A stretch of 64,000 bases of DNA from Sphingomonas immobilis (GCF_030580995.1 NZ_JAUQSZ010000017.1:30744-94743), one strand, 5' to 3'. Shown: positions 29,785-38,743, counted from the first letter of the stretch. Notes: generated by a model not told the origin, from the letters alone. Translations and numbers: made by a program.

Positions 29785-30572
29785 ATCGCGGGCTTGTCGG
29801 TACGGTCCTTGTTGCGCTTGTCGGCGACATAGGTCTGGCCGTTGTCGGCCTTGACGATATCGAACACGCCGGTCGCCTCGAACAAGGCGGGGAAGTTCTT
29901 CACGCCGTAATTGCGCGGATCGATCGGCGCCTGGCGCTTGGCGGTGCTGCCCGCCGCCGACATCGAGGCCCAGCCGTCGTCGTACATCGCCGCCTCGACC
30001 GCGCCGCGCAGCACCTCGATCAGCTTGGCGTCCTGCGCGATCGGCAGCTTGGCGGGCTTGTCGTCGCTCTTCTTGGCGGCCTTGGGCGGCTTTGGCGTGC
30101 CCGCCGGGGCTGCAACTTCAAGGCTGTCGAGATAGAGGAAGGTCGTGCAGGCGTTGACGAAGGGCGCCGGCGTCTTGCGCTCGCCAAAGCCGTAGACGTC
30201 GTGGCCGTTGGCCTTGAGCTGCATCACCAGCGGCGTGAAATCGGCGTCGCTCGACGCGATGCAGAAGGCATCGGGCTTCTGCGTGTAGAGCAATTCCATC
30301 GCATCGATGACGAGCGCGATGTCGGTGGCGTTCTTGCCCGCCGAATAGCTGAACTGCTGGATCGGCCGGATCGCGAATTCGTGGAGCTTGCCGCGCCAGC
30401 CCTTCAGCCCGTCCGCCCCCCAATCGCCGTAGGCGCGGCGGATGTTGGCGGTGCCGTATTTCGACAATTCCGCCAGCATCGCCGCGATGTTGGTGTGGCT
30501 GACATTGTCGGCATCGATGAGCAGCGCGATGCGGCGGTTCGGCGCGCGCGCCGCTTGCGGGTCTTGATCCAA
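29781..30572 (-). CDS. NYN-domain protein with C-terminal OST-HTH/LOTUS domain
   Basis: A 263-residue LabA/DUF88-type protein. The N-terminal NYN nuclease-like fold has its acidic residues in ALLIDADNVS, NATDIALVIDAM and CIASSDADFTPLV. A Lys/Pro-rich linker (about 163-180) joins it to a domain QDAKLIEVLRGAVEAAM to ATGVFDIVKADNG, which looks like OST-HTH/LOTUS, an RNA-binding winged helix. This combination implies RNA cleavage or binding in the cytosol. Its stop overlaps the convergent symporter stop by 4 nt. The target is unknown. Confidence 0.87.
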   Translation of the reverse strand: MDQDPQAARAPNRRIALLIDADNVSHTNIAAMLAELSKYGTANIRRAYGDWGADGLKGWRGKLHEFAIRPIQQFSYSAGKNATDIALVIDAMELLYTQKPDAFCIASSDADFTPLVMQLKANGHDVYGFGERKTPAPFVNACTTFLYLDSLEVAAPAGTPKPPKAAKKSDDKPAKLPIAQDAKLIEVLRGAVEAAMYDDGWASMSAAGSTAKRQAPIDPRNYGVKNFPALFEATGVFDIVKADNGQTYVADKRNKDRTDKPAI

Positions 30573-30647
30573 GGCGGTGTCCTTCGCGTGGGGTAGGGAA
30601 GGACGATAGGCGGCAATGGCGCGCTGTTCGAGGATTTCCTGCGCGCC

Positions 30648-30941
30648 TCAGGCGGTGCCGTTGCGCCGCCGCGTGTCCCAGCCCTTGCGCGCCGCCGCGG
30701 ACCGCTGTTCCGCCGAGCCCGATTTGTGCGCCCGCCCGCCGCGCGCGGAGGAGACGTGCGTATCCGCCTTGCCACGCCCGGACCCGGACTTGTTGCCGCC
30801 GCCCGATTCCTTGTTCACCGTTGCCCAGGCACGCGCCTCGGCGGCCTTCTTCGGCACGCCGCGATCCTCATAGCCCTGCTCGATATGCTCGGCCTTGCGC
30901 TTCTGCTTGTCGGTGTAGCTGCTCTTGTCACCGCGTGGCAT
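30648..30941 (-). CDS. Small basic protein annotated in relatives as plasmid stabilisation protein
   Basis: A 97-residue, highly charged protein beginning MPRGDKSSYTDKQKRKAEHI, then EDRGVPKKAAEARAWATVNKE and a Gly/Ser/Lys-rich tail. By memory this matches widely distributed small proteins loosely labelled plasmid stabilisation protein, but no toxin partner is present. The start at 30941 (preceded by AGGAGG) is clear. Function is unknown; a DNA-associated or stress-related role is only a guess. Confidence 0.75.
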   Translation of the reverse strand: MPRGDKSSYTDKQKRKAEHIEQGYEDRGVPKKAAEARAWATVNKESGGGNKSGSGRGKADTHVSSARGGRAHKSGSAEQRSAAARKGWDTRRRNGTA

Positions 30942-31002
30942 GTCCGCCTCCTGTCGTCGTGCGATCGGTGTGAAAACGCACGATCCGGGCGGCGGTTTCG
31001 CC

Positions 31003-32151
31003 TCAGCCCGATCCGAGCTCGACCCCCTGCCCCAGCGTCGCGACCAGCGCCTTGAGATCGCTCGACTCGTTGTCGCCCGGTGCCCAGCGGCGGGCGGCAA
31101 AGGCGATCAGCCGGTTGATGAAATCGAGCTTCAGCACCACGCCGGGCGACAGCTTGAAGGGATAGAGATCGGGCTGGCCCATGCTGCGATTGATCGAATT
31201 GAGCGCGAAGGCATAGTGAATCCAGTGCGCCGTAAGCGTCGCGGTGTCGGCCGTGTAAGGATCGAAATCGATCGCCGTATCGCTCGATCCGCTCGGCGCG
31301 ATCGGCGGGGGCGACATCCGCACGCCGAAATCGCCGATGACGGACAGCGTATCGACGATGTGCGAATGGTGCGCGAAGGTCTCGGCAAAATCCTCCCACG
31401 GATGCGCCGTCGCGTAGGTGGAGACATAATGCTCCTCCCACCCCGGCGGCGGCGGGTTGTTGTAATGGTTCTGCAGCGCCTGGCCGTAATCCGCCCGCTC
31501 GTCGCCGAACAGGTTGCGGAAAGGGACGAGGTCCGCGCTGTTGTCGACCAGCCGGTCCCAGAAATAATGGCCGATCTCGTGCCGGAAATGGCCGACGAGC
31601 GTGCGGTACGGCTCGCCCATCTGCGTGCGGATGCGCTCGCGCGCGGCATCGTCGGCTTCGAGCAGGTTGATGGTGATGATGCCGTTGTCGTGCCCGGTCA
31701 GATGCTCGGGCGACCCGCCCTGCTCGGCCGAAGGATCGTACAGCAGGTCGAAGCCGAGCCCGCCCGGCCGCTCCGCCCAGGTCTCGAACGGCAGCCCCAG
31801 CCGCATCAGCCCGAAGATCGCGCGGCGCTTGGCATCCTCCAGCTTGATCCACCGCTCCAGCACGCCCGCCACGGCCAGATCGGGGATGGTGCGGTTGTGG
31901 CGGCAGGACTTGCAGAGAGGCTGCGGATCGTCGCGCAGCACCAGCCAGTTGCACACGCCGTAACGCGCGTTGGCGCAGGGACCGAACGCGCCGGTCTGCC
32001 CGGTCCGGTTGCGCCACTCCCCGCTTGCCCCGTCGAGGTGATAGAAATCGTTGGTGAAATAATCGAAGCCGAGCGCGTGGCTGCAGCTCGGGCACACGCG
32101 CGTCTCGAAATGCAGCAGATGGTGGCAATTGGGGCAGTTGTACGCGGGCAT
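31003..32151 (-). CDS. Putative zinc-binding metallopeptidase with N-terminal zinc ribbons
   Basis: A 382-residue protein. The N-terminus has CPNC and CPSC pairs (NCPNCHHLL, RVCPSCSHAL), and a second Cys set is in FGPCANARYGVCNWL and LCKSCRHNRT. The metallopeptidase HExxH motif is RHEIGHYFWD, with AETFAHHSHIVDTL downstream as a likely third-ligand helix. This is the putative zinc-binding metallopeptidase (Peptidase_Mx) family. An ATG in frame at 32154 is an equally possible start. It is divergent from the giant transglutaminase gene, 118 nt apart, a pairing that suggests shared control. Confidence 0.87.
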   Translation of the reverse strand: MPAYNCPNCHHLLHFETRVCPSCSHALGFDYFTNDFYHLDGASGEWRNRTGQTGAFGPCANARYGVCNWLVLRDDPQPLCKSCRHNRTIPDLAVAGVLERWIKLEDAKRRAIFGLMRLGLPFETWAERPGGLGFDLLYDPSAEQGGSPEHLTGHDNGIITINLLEADDAARERIRTQMGEPYRTLVGHFRHEIGHYFWDRLVDNSADLVPFRNLFGDERADYGQALQNHYNNPPPPGWEEHYVSTYATAHPWEDFAETFAHHSHIVDTLSVIGDFGVRMSPPPIAPSGSSDTAIDFDPYTADTATLTAHWIHYAFALNSINRSMGQPDLYPFKLSPGVVLKLDFINRLIAFAARRWAPGDNESSDLKALVATLGQGVELGSG

Positions 32152-32269
32152 CATCGTCTCCGGCTGGGTGCGCACCCAACGCGAGCGCGTGTCGATCGTT
32201 TCGCCGCTTGATCGGTGTTGCGGCGATTTAGATGTTGCATAGCAGCAACGCATGCCGTCTCTAGTGTCC

Positions 32270-35200
32270 ATGCTGAAGGCTGGCCTCCACCACGTCACGT
32301 CGTACAAATACAGCCGGCCGATCACTCTGGGGCCCCAGGTGATCCGGCTGCGGCCCGCGCCGCACAGCCGCACGAAGGTGCCCAATTACGCGTTGAAGAT
32401 CGAACCCGCCGGCCATTTCCTCAACTGGCAGCAGGATCCGCATTCGAACTGGCTCGCCCGCATCGTCTTCCCGGAGCCGGTCGATCATTTCCGCATCGAG
32501 GTCGATCTGCTCGCCGATCTCGACGTCATCAATCCGTTCGATTTCTTCGTCGAGGAATATGCGGAGAACTATCCCTTCATCTACGACGATTCGCTGCGGA
32601 TCGATCTCGCCGCCTATTTCGATCTCGAACAGCAGGGCCCGCTGTTCGAGGCGCTCGTGTCCGAACATGCGCAGCACCGCGGCCGCACGATCGATTTCCT
32701 CGTCGATATCAACGCGAAGCTGCAGCAGCGCATCGCCTATGTGATCCGCATGGAAAGCGGCGTGCAGCCGCCCGAGGAGACGCTGGAGATCGCGCTCGGC
32801 TCGTGCCGCGACAGCGCTTGGCTGCTGGTGCAGTTGCTGCGGCGGCTGGGCTTCGCGGCGCGCTTCGTGTCGGGCTATTCGATCCAGCTCGTCGCGGATG
32901 TCGAGCCGGTCGAGGGGCCGAAGGGCGTCACGCAGGACGTGGTCGATCTCCACGCCTGGGCCGAGGTCTATCTGCCCGGCGCGGGCTGGATCGGGCTCGA
33001 CGCCACCTCGGGCATGTTCGCGGGCGAAGGCCATATCCCGCTGTGCGCCGCCCCGCATTACCGTTCCGCAGCCCCCATCTCGGGCATGGCCGAGCCCGCC
33101 GAGGTCGATTTCCATTTCGAGATGAGCGTCAGCCGCATCGCCGAGGCCGTGCGCATCACCCGCCCCTTCACCGACGATCGCTGGGCGAAGCTCGACGCTT
33201 TGGGGCACAAGGTCGATGCCGATCTCGCCGCGCAGGACGTGCGGCTGACGATCGGCGGCGAGCCCACGTTCGTGGCGGTCGATGGCGGCGACGCGGGCGA
33301 GTGGAACGGCGACGCGGTCGGCCCGACCAAGGCCGGATACGCCGACAAGCTCATCCGCGAGCTGCGCGCGAAATTCGCCCCCGGCGGGCTGCTCCATCAC
33401 GGCCAGGGCAAATGGTATCCGGGCGAAAGCCTGCCGCGCTGGGCCTATGCGGTCTACTGGCGCACCGACGAGTTGCCGGTGTGGCGCGATGCATCGCTGA
33501 TCGCCGAGGAGGACGGCACCGGCAGGCCCGAGGTGACGGCGGCGATGGCCGAACAGTTCCTCGAAAGCGTCGCGACCAGGCTCGGCCTGCCCGGCGGCCA
33601 TGTCGTCCCGGCGTTCGAGGATCCGGTCGCCTGGTCGGTCAAGGAAGCCGAGCTTCCCGAGAACACCACCACCGACGACCCCAAGATCGACGACATCGAG
33701 GCGCGCACGCGGATGGTGCGCGCGTTCGAACGGGGCCTTGGCAATCCGGTCGGCTATGTCCTGCCCGTCCAGAAATGGCAGGCAAAGGCCAGCGGCGGCT
33801 GGATGACCGAGGCCTGGAACCTGCGGCGCGGCAAGCTCTTCACCGTGCCCGGCGACAGCGCGCTCGGCTACCGCCTGCCGCTCGGCTCGCTGCCCTATGT
33901 GCCGCCCGCCGCCTACCCCTATATCAACGCGCGCGACACCAGCGAGCCGCGCGAGCCACTCCCCGATTTCTACTCGCAGGCCCCGGTTCAGTCGCCCACC
34001 CGCGCCGAGCCGGCGCTGTCCGAACAGCGCATCACCGATCATGTCGCCGCCGTCACCGCCCCGCAGGAACGTGTCGAACAGGAACTCGGCGCGATCGGCG
34101 CGAGTGCCGTCCGCACCGCCGTCACCGCCGAGCCGCGCGGCCATTTCCTGTCGGTGTTCCTGCCGCCGGTGCGCGCGCTGGAGGATTATCTCGAGCTGAT
34201 CGCCGCGATCGAAAGCGCGGCCGAGGATTTCGGCACGCCGATCCGCATCGAGGGCTATGCCCCGCCGCCCGATCCGCGCCTGAAGGTGCTGAAGGTCACG
34301 CCCGATCCCGGCGTGGTCGAGGTCAACGTCCAGCCCGCAGCGAGCTGGGGCGAGACCAGCGAGATCACCGAGAGCCTCTACGACATCGCGCGCCGCAACG
34401 GCATGACCGCCGACAAGTTCATGGTCGATGGCCGCGCGATCGGCACCGGCGGCGGCAATCACATCGTGCTCGGCGGGCCCTCGCTCTACGATTCGCCCTT
34501 CGTGCGGCGGCCCGATCTGCTCAAGAGTTTCGTCCTCTACTGGCAGCGGCATCCGGCGCTCAGCTATCTCTTCTCCGGCCTGTTCATCGGCCCGACCAGC
34601 CAGGCGCCGCGCATCGACGAGGCGCGGCACGACGGTCTCTACGAGCTGGAAATCGCGCTCGCGCAGGTGCCCGCTCCCAATGAGGGCGAGACGCCGCCCG
34701 CGTGGATCGCCGACCGGTTGTTCCGCAACCTGCTGGTCGACGTGACGGGCAACACGCACCGCACCGAGATCTGCATCGACAAGTTCTTCTCGCCCGACGG
34801 CCCGACCGGGCGGCTCGGGCTGGTCGAATTCCGCGGCTTCGAGATGCCGCCGGACGCGCGCATGAGCCTCGCGCAGCAACTGCTGCTGCGCGCGATGGCG
34901 GCGTGGTTCTGGCGCGAGCCGCAGCGCGGACAGCTCACGCGCTGGGGCACCAGCCTGCACGATCGCTTCATGCTGCCGCATTTCGTCTGGGCCGATTTCC
35001 TCGACGTGCTCGCCGATCTGGCGCGTGCGGGCTACGATTTCGACCCCAACTGGTTCGAGGCGCAGAAGCAGTTCCGCTTCCCCGTCCACGGCACGGTCAA
35101 TGCGGGCGGCGTCAGCCTGGAGATCAGCCACGCGCTGGAGCCTTGGCACGTCCTCGGTGAGACCGGCGCGATCGGCGGCACGGTGCGCTATGTCGACAGC

Positions 35201-35629
35201 TCGACGGAGCGGTTGCAGGTGAAGGTCAGCAACCTCGTCGCGGGCCGTCATATCCTGACGTGCAACGGCAGGCGCGTGCCGATGTCGCCCACCGGCGTGC
35301 CGGGCGAAGCGGTCGGCGGCGTGCGCTACAAGGCATGGTCGCCGGCGGACTGCCTCCACCCGCGCCTGCCCGCCAACGCGCCGCTCACCTTCGACGTGCT
35401 CGATGCGTGGAGCGGCCGGTCGCTGGGCGGCTGTATCTACCACGTCGCGCATCCCGGCGGACGGAACTACGACGAAGTGCCGGTCAATTCCTACGAGGCG
35501 GAGGCGCGGCGCAAGGCGCGCTTCCAGGATTACGGCCACACGCCGGGCCCGGTCGCGGTGCCGCCCGAGGAACTGCCGACCGAATTTCCGCTGACGCTGG
35601 ATCTGCGGCGGCCGGCGAATTTGCGGTAA
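32270..35629 (+). CDS. DUF2126 protein with N-terminal transglutaminase-like domain
   Basis: A 1119-residue protein. The first 300 residues form a bacterial transglutaminase N-domain plus catalytic core: LHHVTSYKYSRPITLGPQVI, the active Cys in LGSCRDSAWLLVQLLRRLG, and His in DLHAWAEVYLPGAGWIGLD followed by Asp. The remaining 800 residues are DUF2126 (DVRLTIGGEPTFVAVDG, GKWYPGESLPRWAYAVYW, TNHIVLGG-like and NTHRTEICIDKFFSPDGPTG). Function is unknown; peptide ligation or amide hydrolysis is expected from the Cys-His-Asp core. The start at 32270 matches the family's usual MLKxxLHHVT opening; an ATG at 32252 is possible. The common ATP-grasp and alpha-E neighbours are missing. Confidence 0.9.
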   Translation: MLKAGLHHVTSYKYSRPITLGPQVIRLRPAPHSRTKVPNYALKIEPAGHFLNWQQDPHSNWLARIVFPEPVDHFRIEVDLLADLDVINPFDFFVEEYAENYPFIYDDSLRIDLAAYFDLEQQGPLFEALVSEHAQHRGRTIDFLVDINAKLQQRIAYVIRMESGVQPPEETLEIALGSCRDSAWLLVQLLRRLGFAARFVSGYSIQLVADVEPVEGPKGVTQDVVDLHAWAEVYLPGAGWIGLDATSGMFAGEGHIPLCAAPHYRSAAPISGMAEPAEVDFHFEMSVSRIAEAVRITRPFTDDRWAKLDALGHKVDADLAAQDVRLTIGGEPTFVAVDGGDAGEWNGDAVGPTKAGYADKLIRELRAKFAPGGLLHHGQGKWYPGESLPRWAYAVYWRTDELPVWRDASLIAEEDGTGRPEVTAAMAEQFLESVATRLGLPGGHVVPAFEDPVAWSVKEAELPENTTTDDPKIDDIEARTRMVRAFERGLGNPVGYVLPVQKWQAKASGGWMTEAWNLRRGKLFTVPGDSALGYRLPLGSLPYVPPAAYPYINARDTSEPREPLPDFYSQAPVQSPTRAEPALSEQRITDHVAAVTAPQERVEQELGAIGASAVRTAVTAEPRGHFLSVFLPPVRALEDYLELIAAIESAAEDFGTPIRIEGYAPPPDPRLKVLKVTPDPGVVEVNVQPAASWGETSEITESLYDIARRNGMTADKFMVDGRAIGTGGGNHIVLGGPSLYDSPFVRRPDLLKSFVLYWQRHPALSYLFSGLFIGPTSQAPRIDEARHDGLYELEIALAQVPAPNEGETPPAWIADRLFRNLLVDVTGNTHRTEICIDKFFSPDGPTGRLGLVEFRGFEMPPDARMSLAQQLLLRAMAAWFWREPQRGQLTRWGTSLHDRFMLPHFVWADFLDVLADLARAGYDFDPNWFEAQKQFRFPVHGTVNAGGVSLEISHALEPWHVLGETGAIGGTVRYVDSSTERLQVKVSNLVAGRHILTCNGRRVPMSPTGVPGEAVGGVRYKAWSPADCLHPRLPANAPLTFDVLDAWSGRSLGGCIYHVAHPGGRNYDEVPVNSYEAEARRKARFQDYGHTPGPVAVPPEELPTEFPLTLDLRRPANLR

Positions 35630-35636
35630 CGACTGA

Positions 35637-35664
35637 AAGCCCCTCCCCTGAAGGGGAGGGGCTT
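35637..35664. terminator. Perfect 13-bp inverted repeat, probable two-way terminator (family C)
   Basis: AAGCCCCTCCCCT, two bases GA, then its exact complement. It lies in the 41-nt gap between convergent genes (DUF2126 and SDR), where a bidirectional stop is expected. A T-poor but A-rich flank (TTAAAAC) follows. The same sequence occurs in a non-terminator setting at 28439, so it is also a repeat family. Confidence 0.75.
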
Positions 35665-35670
35665 AAAACG

Positions 35671-36642
35671 TCAGAACGTCTCCCCGACCATCGCCTCGCT
35701 TTTCGCCCACAGCGCCTTCGCGCGCTCGCCATCCAGCGCATAGGGCCGCACGCCTTCCGCCGCCGCGTCGAACTCCTGATCGGTGACGTTCGTCGTCACG
35801 TGACAATTCTCGCAATATCTGCTGCCGACCGCATCCGCCGGCGCGACCACGCCCGCCCACACCGAGGTCGCAGCACCCTGCGGGATCGTCTTCCATTCGC
35901 GCGGCGGCCGGCCCTCGGCGGCGCGCTGGGCGTTGATCTGTTCGAGCATCCCGTCGACCACGCCGTCGTCCAGATGCCGCGTCAGCTCGGTGAGGATGCC
36001 GCCGGGATGCACCGCCGTCGCGCGCACGCCGCGGTCCCGGTGCCGCCGGTCGAACTCGACCGCGAACAGGATGTTGGCGGTCTTGGAACGGCCGTAAGCC
36101 GCCCACGGATCGTAATCGCCGCGCTCGAAATTGGGATCGTCGAGGTCCACGTCGGAAAAGCGATGCCCCGACGACGCGAGGTTCACCAGGCGGCCGCCCC
36201 CCTGCAGCAGCGACGCGATGCGGTTCACGAACACGAAATGGCCGAGGTGATTGGTGCCGAACTGCGTTTCGAAGCCGTCCGCCGTATGGCCGAACGGCGC
36301 CGCCATCACGCCTGCGTTGGCGATGATCAGGTCGAGCGGCTTGCCTTCCGCCACCAGCCTGTCCGCCGCCGCGCGCACGCTGGCGAGGCTGGCGAGATCG
36401 AGCGCGATCAATTCCAGGCTGCCGCCGTGCGCCGCATCCTTGCGCACCACTGCGGTCGCGGCTTCGGCCTTGGCGAGGTCGCGCGCCGCGCCGATCACCG
36501 TCGCGCCGTGCGCCGCCAGTGCCCGCGCGGTCTCGACGCCGAGCCCGGCCGACACGCCCGTCACCAGGATGCGCTTGCCCGTCAGGGTCTGGCCCGCGAG
36601 CACTTCGTCAGTCGTCGATGTCTCGCCGAAAACGTCCGTCAT
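35671..36642 (-). CDS. Short-chain dehydrogenase/reductase
   Basis: A 323-residue SDR. Cofactor loop TGVSAGLGVE, the NAG motif in IIANAGVMAAP, the catalytic Ser in NLASSGHR and Tyr-x-x-x-Lys in AAYGRSKTAN are all present, and HPGGILTEL follows. It resembles the WW-oxidoreductase/retinol-dehydrogenase-like group. Start at 36642 has GGAGAT just upstream. It is divergent from a TetR regulator, with two palindromic operators between, so it is very probably the regulator's target. Substrate unknown. Confidence 0.92.
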   Translation of the reverse strand: MTDVFGETSTTDEVLAGQTLTGKRILVTGVSAGLGVETARALAAHGATVIGAARDLAKAEAATAVVRKDAAHGGSLELIALDLASLASVRAAADRLVAEGKPLDLIIANAGVMAAPFGHTADGFETQFGTNHLGHFVFVNRIASLLQGGGRLVNLASSGHRFSDVDLDDPNFERGDYDPWAAYGRSKTANILFAVEFDRRHRDRGVRATAVHPGGILTELTRHLDDGVVDGMLEQINAQRAAEGRPPREWKTIPQGAATSVWAGVVAPADAVGSRYCENCHVTTNVTDQEFDAAAEGVRPYALDGERAKALWAKSEAMVGETF

Positions 36643-36672
36643 ATTGATCTCCACAGATCGCATTGTATAAAT

Positions 36673-36713
36673 GGAGGGACTCTCCGCTTCACAAATACGG
36701 AGGCATCCTCCGT
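36673..36713. promoter_or_regulatory. Two tandem palindromic operators between SDR and TetR genes
   Basis: ACGGAGGCATCCTCCGT at 36697-36713 is a perfect palindrome, and GGAGGGACTCTCC at 36673-36685 is a shorter version. Both share GGAG-N5-CTCC, with centres 26 bp apart. Position in the 84-nt divergent gap and form fit TetR-family binding sites that would repress both genes. A TATAAAT-like sequence at 36666-36672 could be part of one promoter. Confidence 0.75.
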
Positions 36714-36726
36714 TTTCAAGAGCCCG

Positions 36727-37290
36727 ATGACCGAACCGGCAGAAAAGATTTCGCGAAAACCGCGCGCCGATGCCGCCCGCAATCGCCAGCGCCTGCTCGA
36801 CGCGGCCAAGCAAGCCTTCGCCGACAAGGGCCCGGCGGCCAGCCTCGAGGAGATCGCGCGCGTCGCGGGCGTCGGCATCGGCACGCTCTACCGCCACTTC
36901 CCGACGCGCGACGCGCTGGTCGAACAGGTCTATCGGAGCGAGACGACGCAATTGGCGGACGCCGCCACCCGCCTCGGCGCGGAGCATCCCCCCGTAGAGG
37001 CGCTGCGTGCATGGCTGCGCCTGTTCGTCGAATATCTCGCCGCCAAACGCATCATCGGCGCGGCGCTGCAGACGACGGCGGGCGGCACGACCGAGCTCTA
37101 CGCGGCCTCGGGCGCGGCGATGACGCAGGCGATCGGCGGCCTGATCGGCCGCGCCGTCGCAAGCGGCGCGATCCACGTCGACATCGAACCGCTCGAACTG
37201 CTGCGCGCCATCGCCGGCGTCGCGAACGTCAGCGACGAGAATGCGATGCGCCTGATCGATATCCTGATCGCCGGGATGCTGGTCCGCTAG
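36727..37290 (+). CDS. TetR/AcrR family transcriptional regulator
   Basis: A 187-residue regulator. The N-terminal helix-turn-helix reads NRQRLLDAAKQAFADKG, then ASLEEIARVAGVGIGTLYRH with FPTRDALVEQVY, the standard TetR DNA-binding domain; the C-terminal 125 residues are the helical ligand-binding and dimer domain. It is divergent from the SDR gene across paired palindromes and most likely represses that gene and itself until an inducer binds. Confidence 0.94.
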   Translation: MTEPAEKISRKPRADAARNRQRLLDAAKQAFADKGPAASLEEIARVAGVGIGTLYRHFPTRDALVEQVYRSETTQLADAATRLGAEHPPVEALRAWLRLFVEYLAAKRIIGAALQTTAGGTTELYAASGAAMTQAIGGLIGRAVASGAIHVDIEPLELLRAIAGVANVSDENAMRLIDILIAGMLVR

Positions 37291-37364
37291 GCGGACCGAA
37301 AGCGCCTTAGGGTCTCGTTAACCGCGATCCGGTATGCCAGGCGAATATCGTCGGCTGAGTATTC

Positions 37365-37685
37365 GTGCCCGTGTTCAAGAAGTCCGCATCATTGCGCGCC
37401 GAGCGCCGCCGCAAGTCGCTGGTCTATCACGATCCCGTGCGACAGGACGGCCCGCGCGTGCTCGAGCCCATCCGCAAGATCGACCCCGACGCGCCGGTCG
37501 TCGATGATTCCGAAAAGCCCGGCTTCATCACGTGGCTGTTCATGGCCGCGCTGATCTTCTTCCTCTACGACGGCTTCATGCTCGACGGTTACTGGCGTCG
37601 CGAGACCTTCCGCGCCATCGACAGCGAAGCCGGCAAGGTCCGCTACTGGAGCGATCACATCTGGGGCGACGGCCCCAGCAATTGA
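37365..37685 (+). CDS. Hypothetical single-pass membrane protein, 106 aa
   Basis: An unrecognised protein with a basic N-terminus (FKKSASLRAERRRKSL), one hydrophobic segment FITWLFMAALIFFLYDGFML (about 54-73) and a short polar C-terminus with several Trp/Tyr. The basic N-terminal side should stay in the cytoplasm. The start is GTG at 37365; the codon bias and steady frame support it being real. No link to its neighbours is evident. Confidence 0.7.
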   Translation: MPVFKKSASLRAERRRKSLVYHDPVRQDGPRVLEPIRKIDPDAPVVDDSEKPGFITWLFMAALIFFLYDGFMLDGYWRRETFRAIDSEAGKVRYWSDHIWGDGPSN

Positions 37686-37710
37686 TCGGCGGCACCGAAG
37701 TCTTCCCTTC

Positions 37711-37731
37711 CCGTTCTCCCTGAGCCAGGGA
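37711..37731. repeat. Degenerate half of a family A REP unit
   Basis: CCGTTCTCCCTGAGCCAGGGA keeps the CCGTTC-N-CCTGAG opening of the 29-nt unit and a TCCCT/AGGGA stem with a shortened loop. No inverted partner is seen nearby, so this looks like a decayed or solo copy. Confidence 0.45.
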
Positions 37732-37754
37732 CCATTGGCAGCAGGAGACTTGGA

Positions 37755-38696
37755 ATGAAGGCAGCGATCGTTCGAGGCGCGGGTGAAGCGCCGGTCTATG
37801 GCGATTTCGAGATTCCCATCGCTGGCGAAGGCGAGCGGCTGATCCGCGTCTCCGCATCGGCGCTCAGCCCGCTGACCCGCGCCCGCGCATCGGGCACGCA
37901 TTACAGCAGCGCCGGCGGGTTCCCGTTCGTGGCGGGCGTCGATGGCGTGGGAACGGCGGACGGCCAGCGCGTCTATTTCGTCCTGCCGCGCGCGCCCTTC
38001 GGCGGCATGGCCGAACACAGCGTCGCGCCCGCCGCGCAGTGCATCGCGGTGCCGAATGGGCTTGCCGACGCCGATGCCGCCGCCTTCGCCAATCCCGGCA
38101 TGTCCTCCTGGGCGGCGCTCAGCGAGCGCGCGCGCTTCGAGAGGGGCGAGACCGTGCTGGTCAACGGCGCGACCGGATCGTCGGGCCGCCTCGCAGTGCA
38201 GATCGCGCGGCACCGCGGCGCGGCGCGGGTGATCGCGACCGGCCGTGACGAGGCGGCGCTGGCCGAGCTCGGCGCCGATGCTACCGTCTCGCTGAACGGC
38301 GATGCCGATGCGCTGGAGGCGCGCTTCAAGGCGGTGTTCGCGGACGGCATCGACGTGGTGCTCGACTATCTCTGGGGGCCGAGCGCACACGCCCTGCTGA
38401 TCGCCGCCGCCAAGGCCGGTCCCGAGGGCCGCGCGATCCGCGTCGTCCAGATCGGCACTGCCAGCGGCGCGGAGATCCCCCTGCCCGGTGCGGTGCTGCG
38501 CTCCTCCGCCATCGAACTGATGGGCAGCGGCATCGGCAGCGTGCCGCTGGAACGGCTGGTCGCGGCGGTCGGCGGCGTGTTCGGCGCAGCGGTCGAAGGC
38601 GCGCTCCATTTGCCGATCCGCACCATTCCACTCGCCGACGTCGGCGAAGCCTGGGCCGCGAAGGGCGACGATCGGCTGGTGTTCGCGGTCCCCTGA
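37755..38696 (+). CDS. Medium-chain (quinone-oxidoreductase-like) dehydrogenase
   Basis: A 313-residue MDR protein without the zinc-binding cysteines. It opens MKAAIVRGAGEAPVYGDFEI, has GGFPFVAGVDGVGTADG, and carries the NADPH-binding stretch ETVLVNGATGSSGRLAVQIA. It ends with IRTIPLADVGEAWAAKGDDR, the usual family tail. It would reduce a quinone or enone with NADPH. Substrate unknown. It starts 23 nt after a decayed repeat, with GCAGGAGAC as ribosome binding site. Confidence 0.9.
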   Translation: MKAAIVRGAGEAPVYGDFEIPIAGEGERLIRVSASALSPLTRARASGTHYSSAGGFPFVAGVDGVGTADGQRVYFVLPRAPFGGMAEHSVAPAAQCIAVPNGLADADAAAFANPGMSSWAALSERARFERGETVLVNGATGSSGRLAVQIARHRGAARVIATGRDEAALAELGADATVSLNGDADALEARFKAVFADGIDVVLDYLWGPSAHALLIAAAKAGPEGRAIRVVQIGTASGAEIPLPGAVLRSSAIELMGSGIGSVPLERLVAAVGGVFGAAVEGALHLPIRTIPLADVGEAWAAKGDDRLVFAVP

Positions 38697-38743
38697 TCGC
38701 GCGCGCGGGAGAGACGCAGGCTACGCGCTGGAGCGCGGTAGCC

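Noticed and set aside
30648..30941. Toxin-antitoxin or plasmid-maintenance locus
   Set aside because: The small basic protein carries that label in relatives, but there is no toxin partner, replication gene or plasmid feature nearby.
32261..35539. A 1092-codon minus-strand frame opposite DUF2126
   Set aside because: Antisense shadow; the plus frame carries transglutaminase and DUF2126 signatures.
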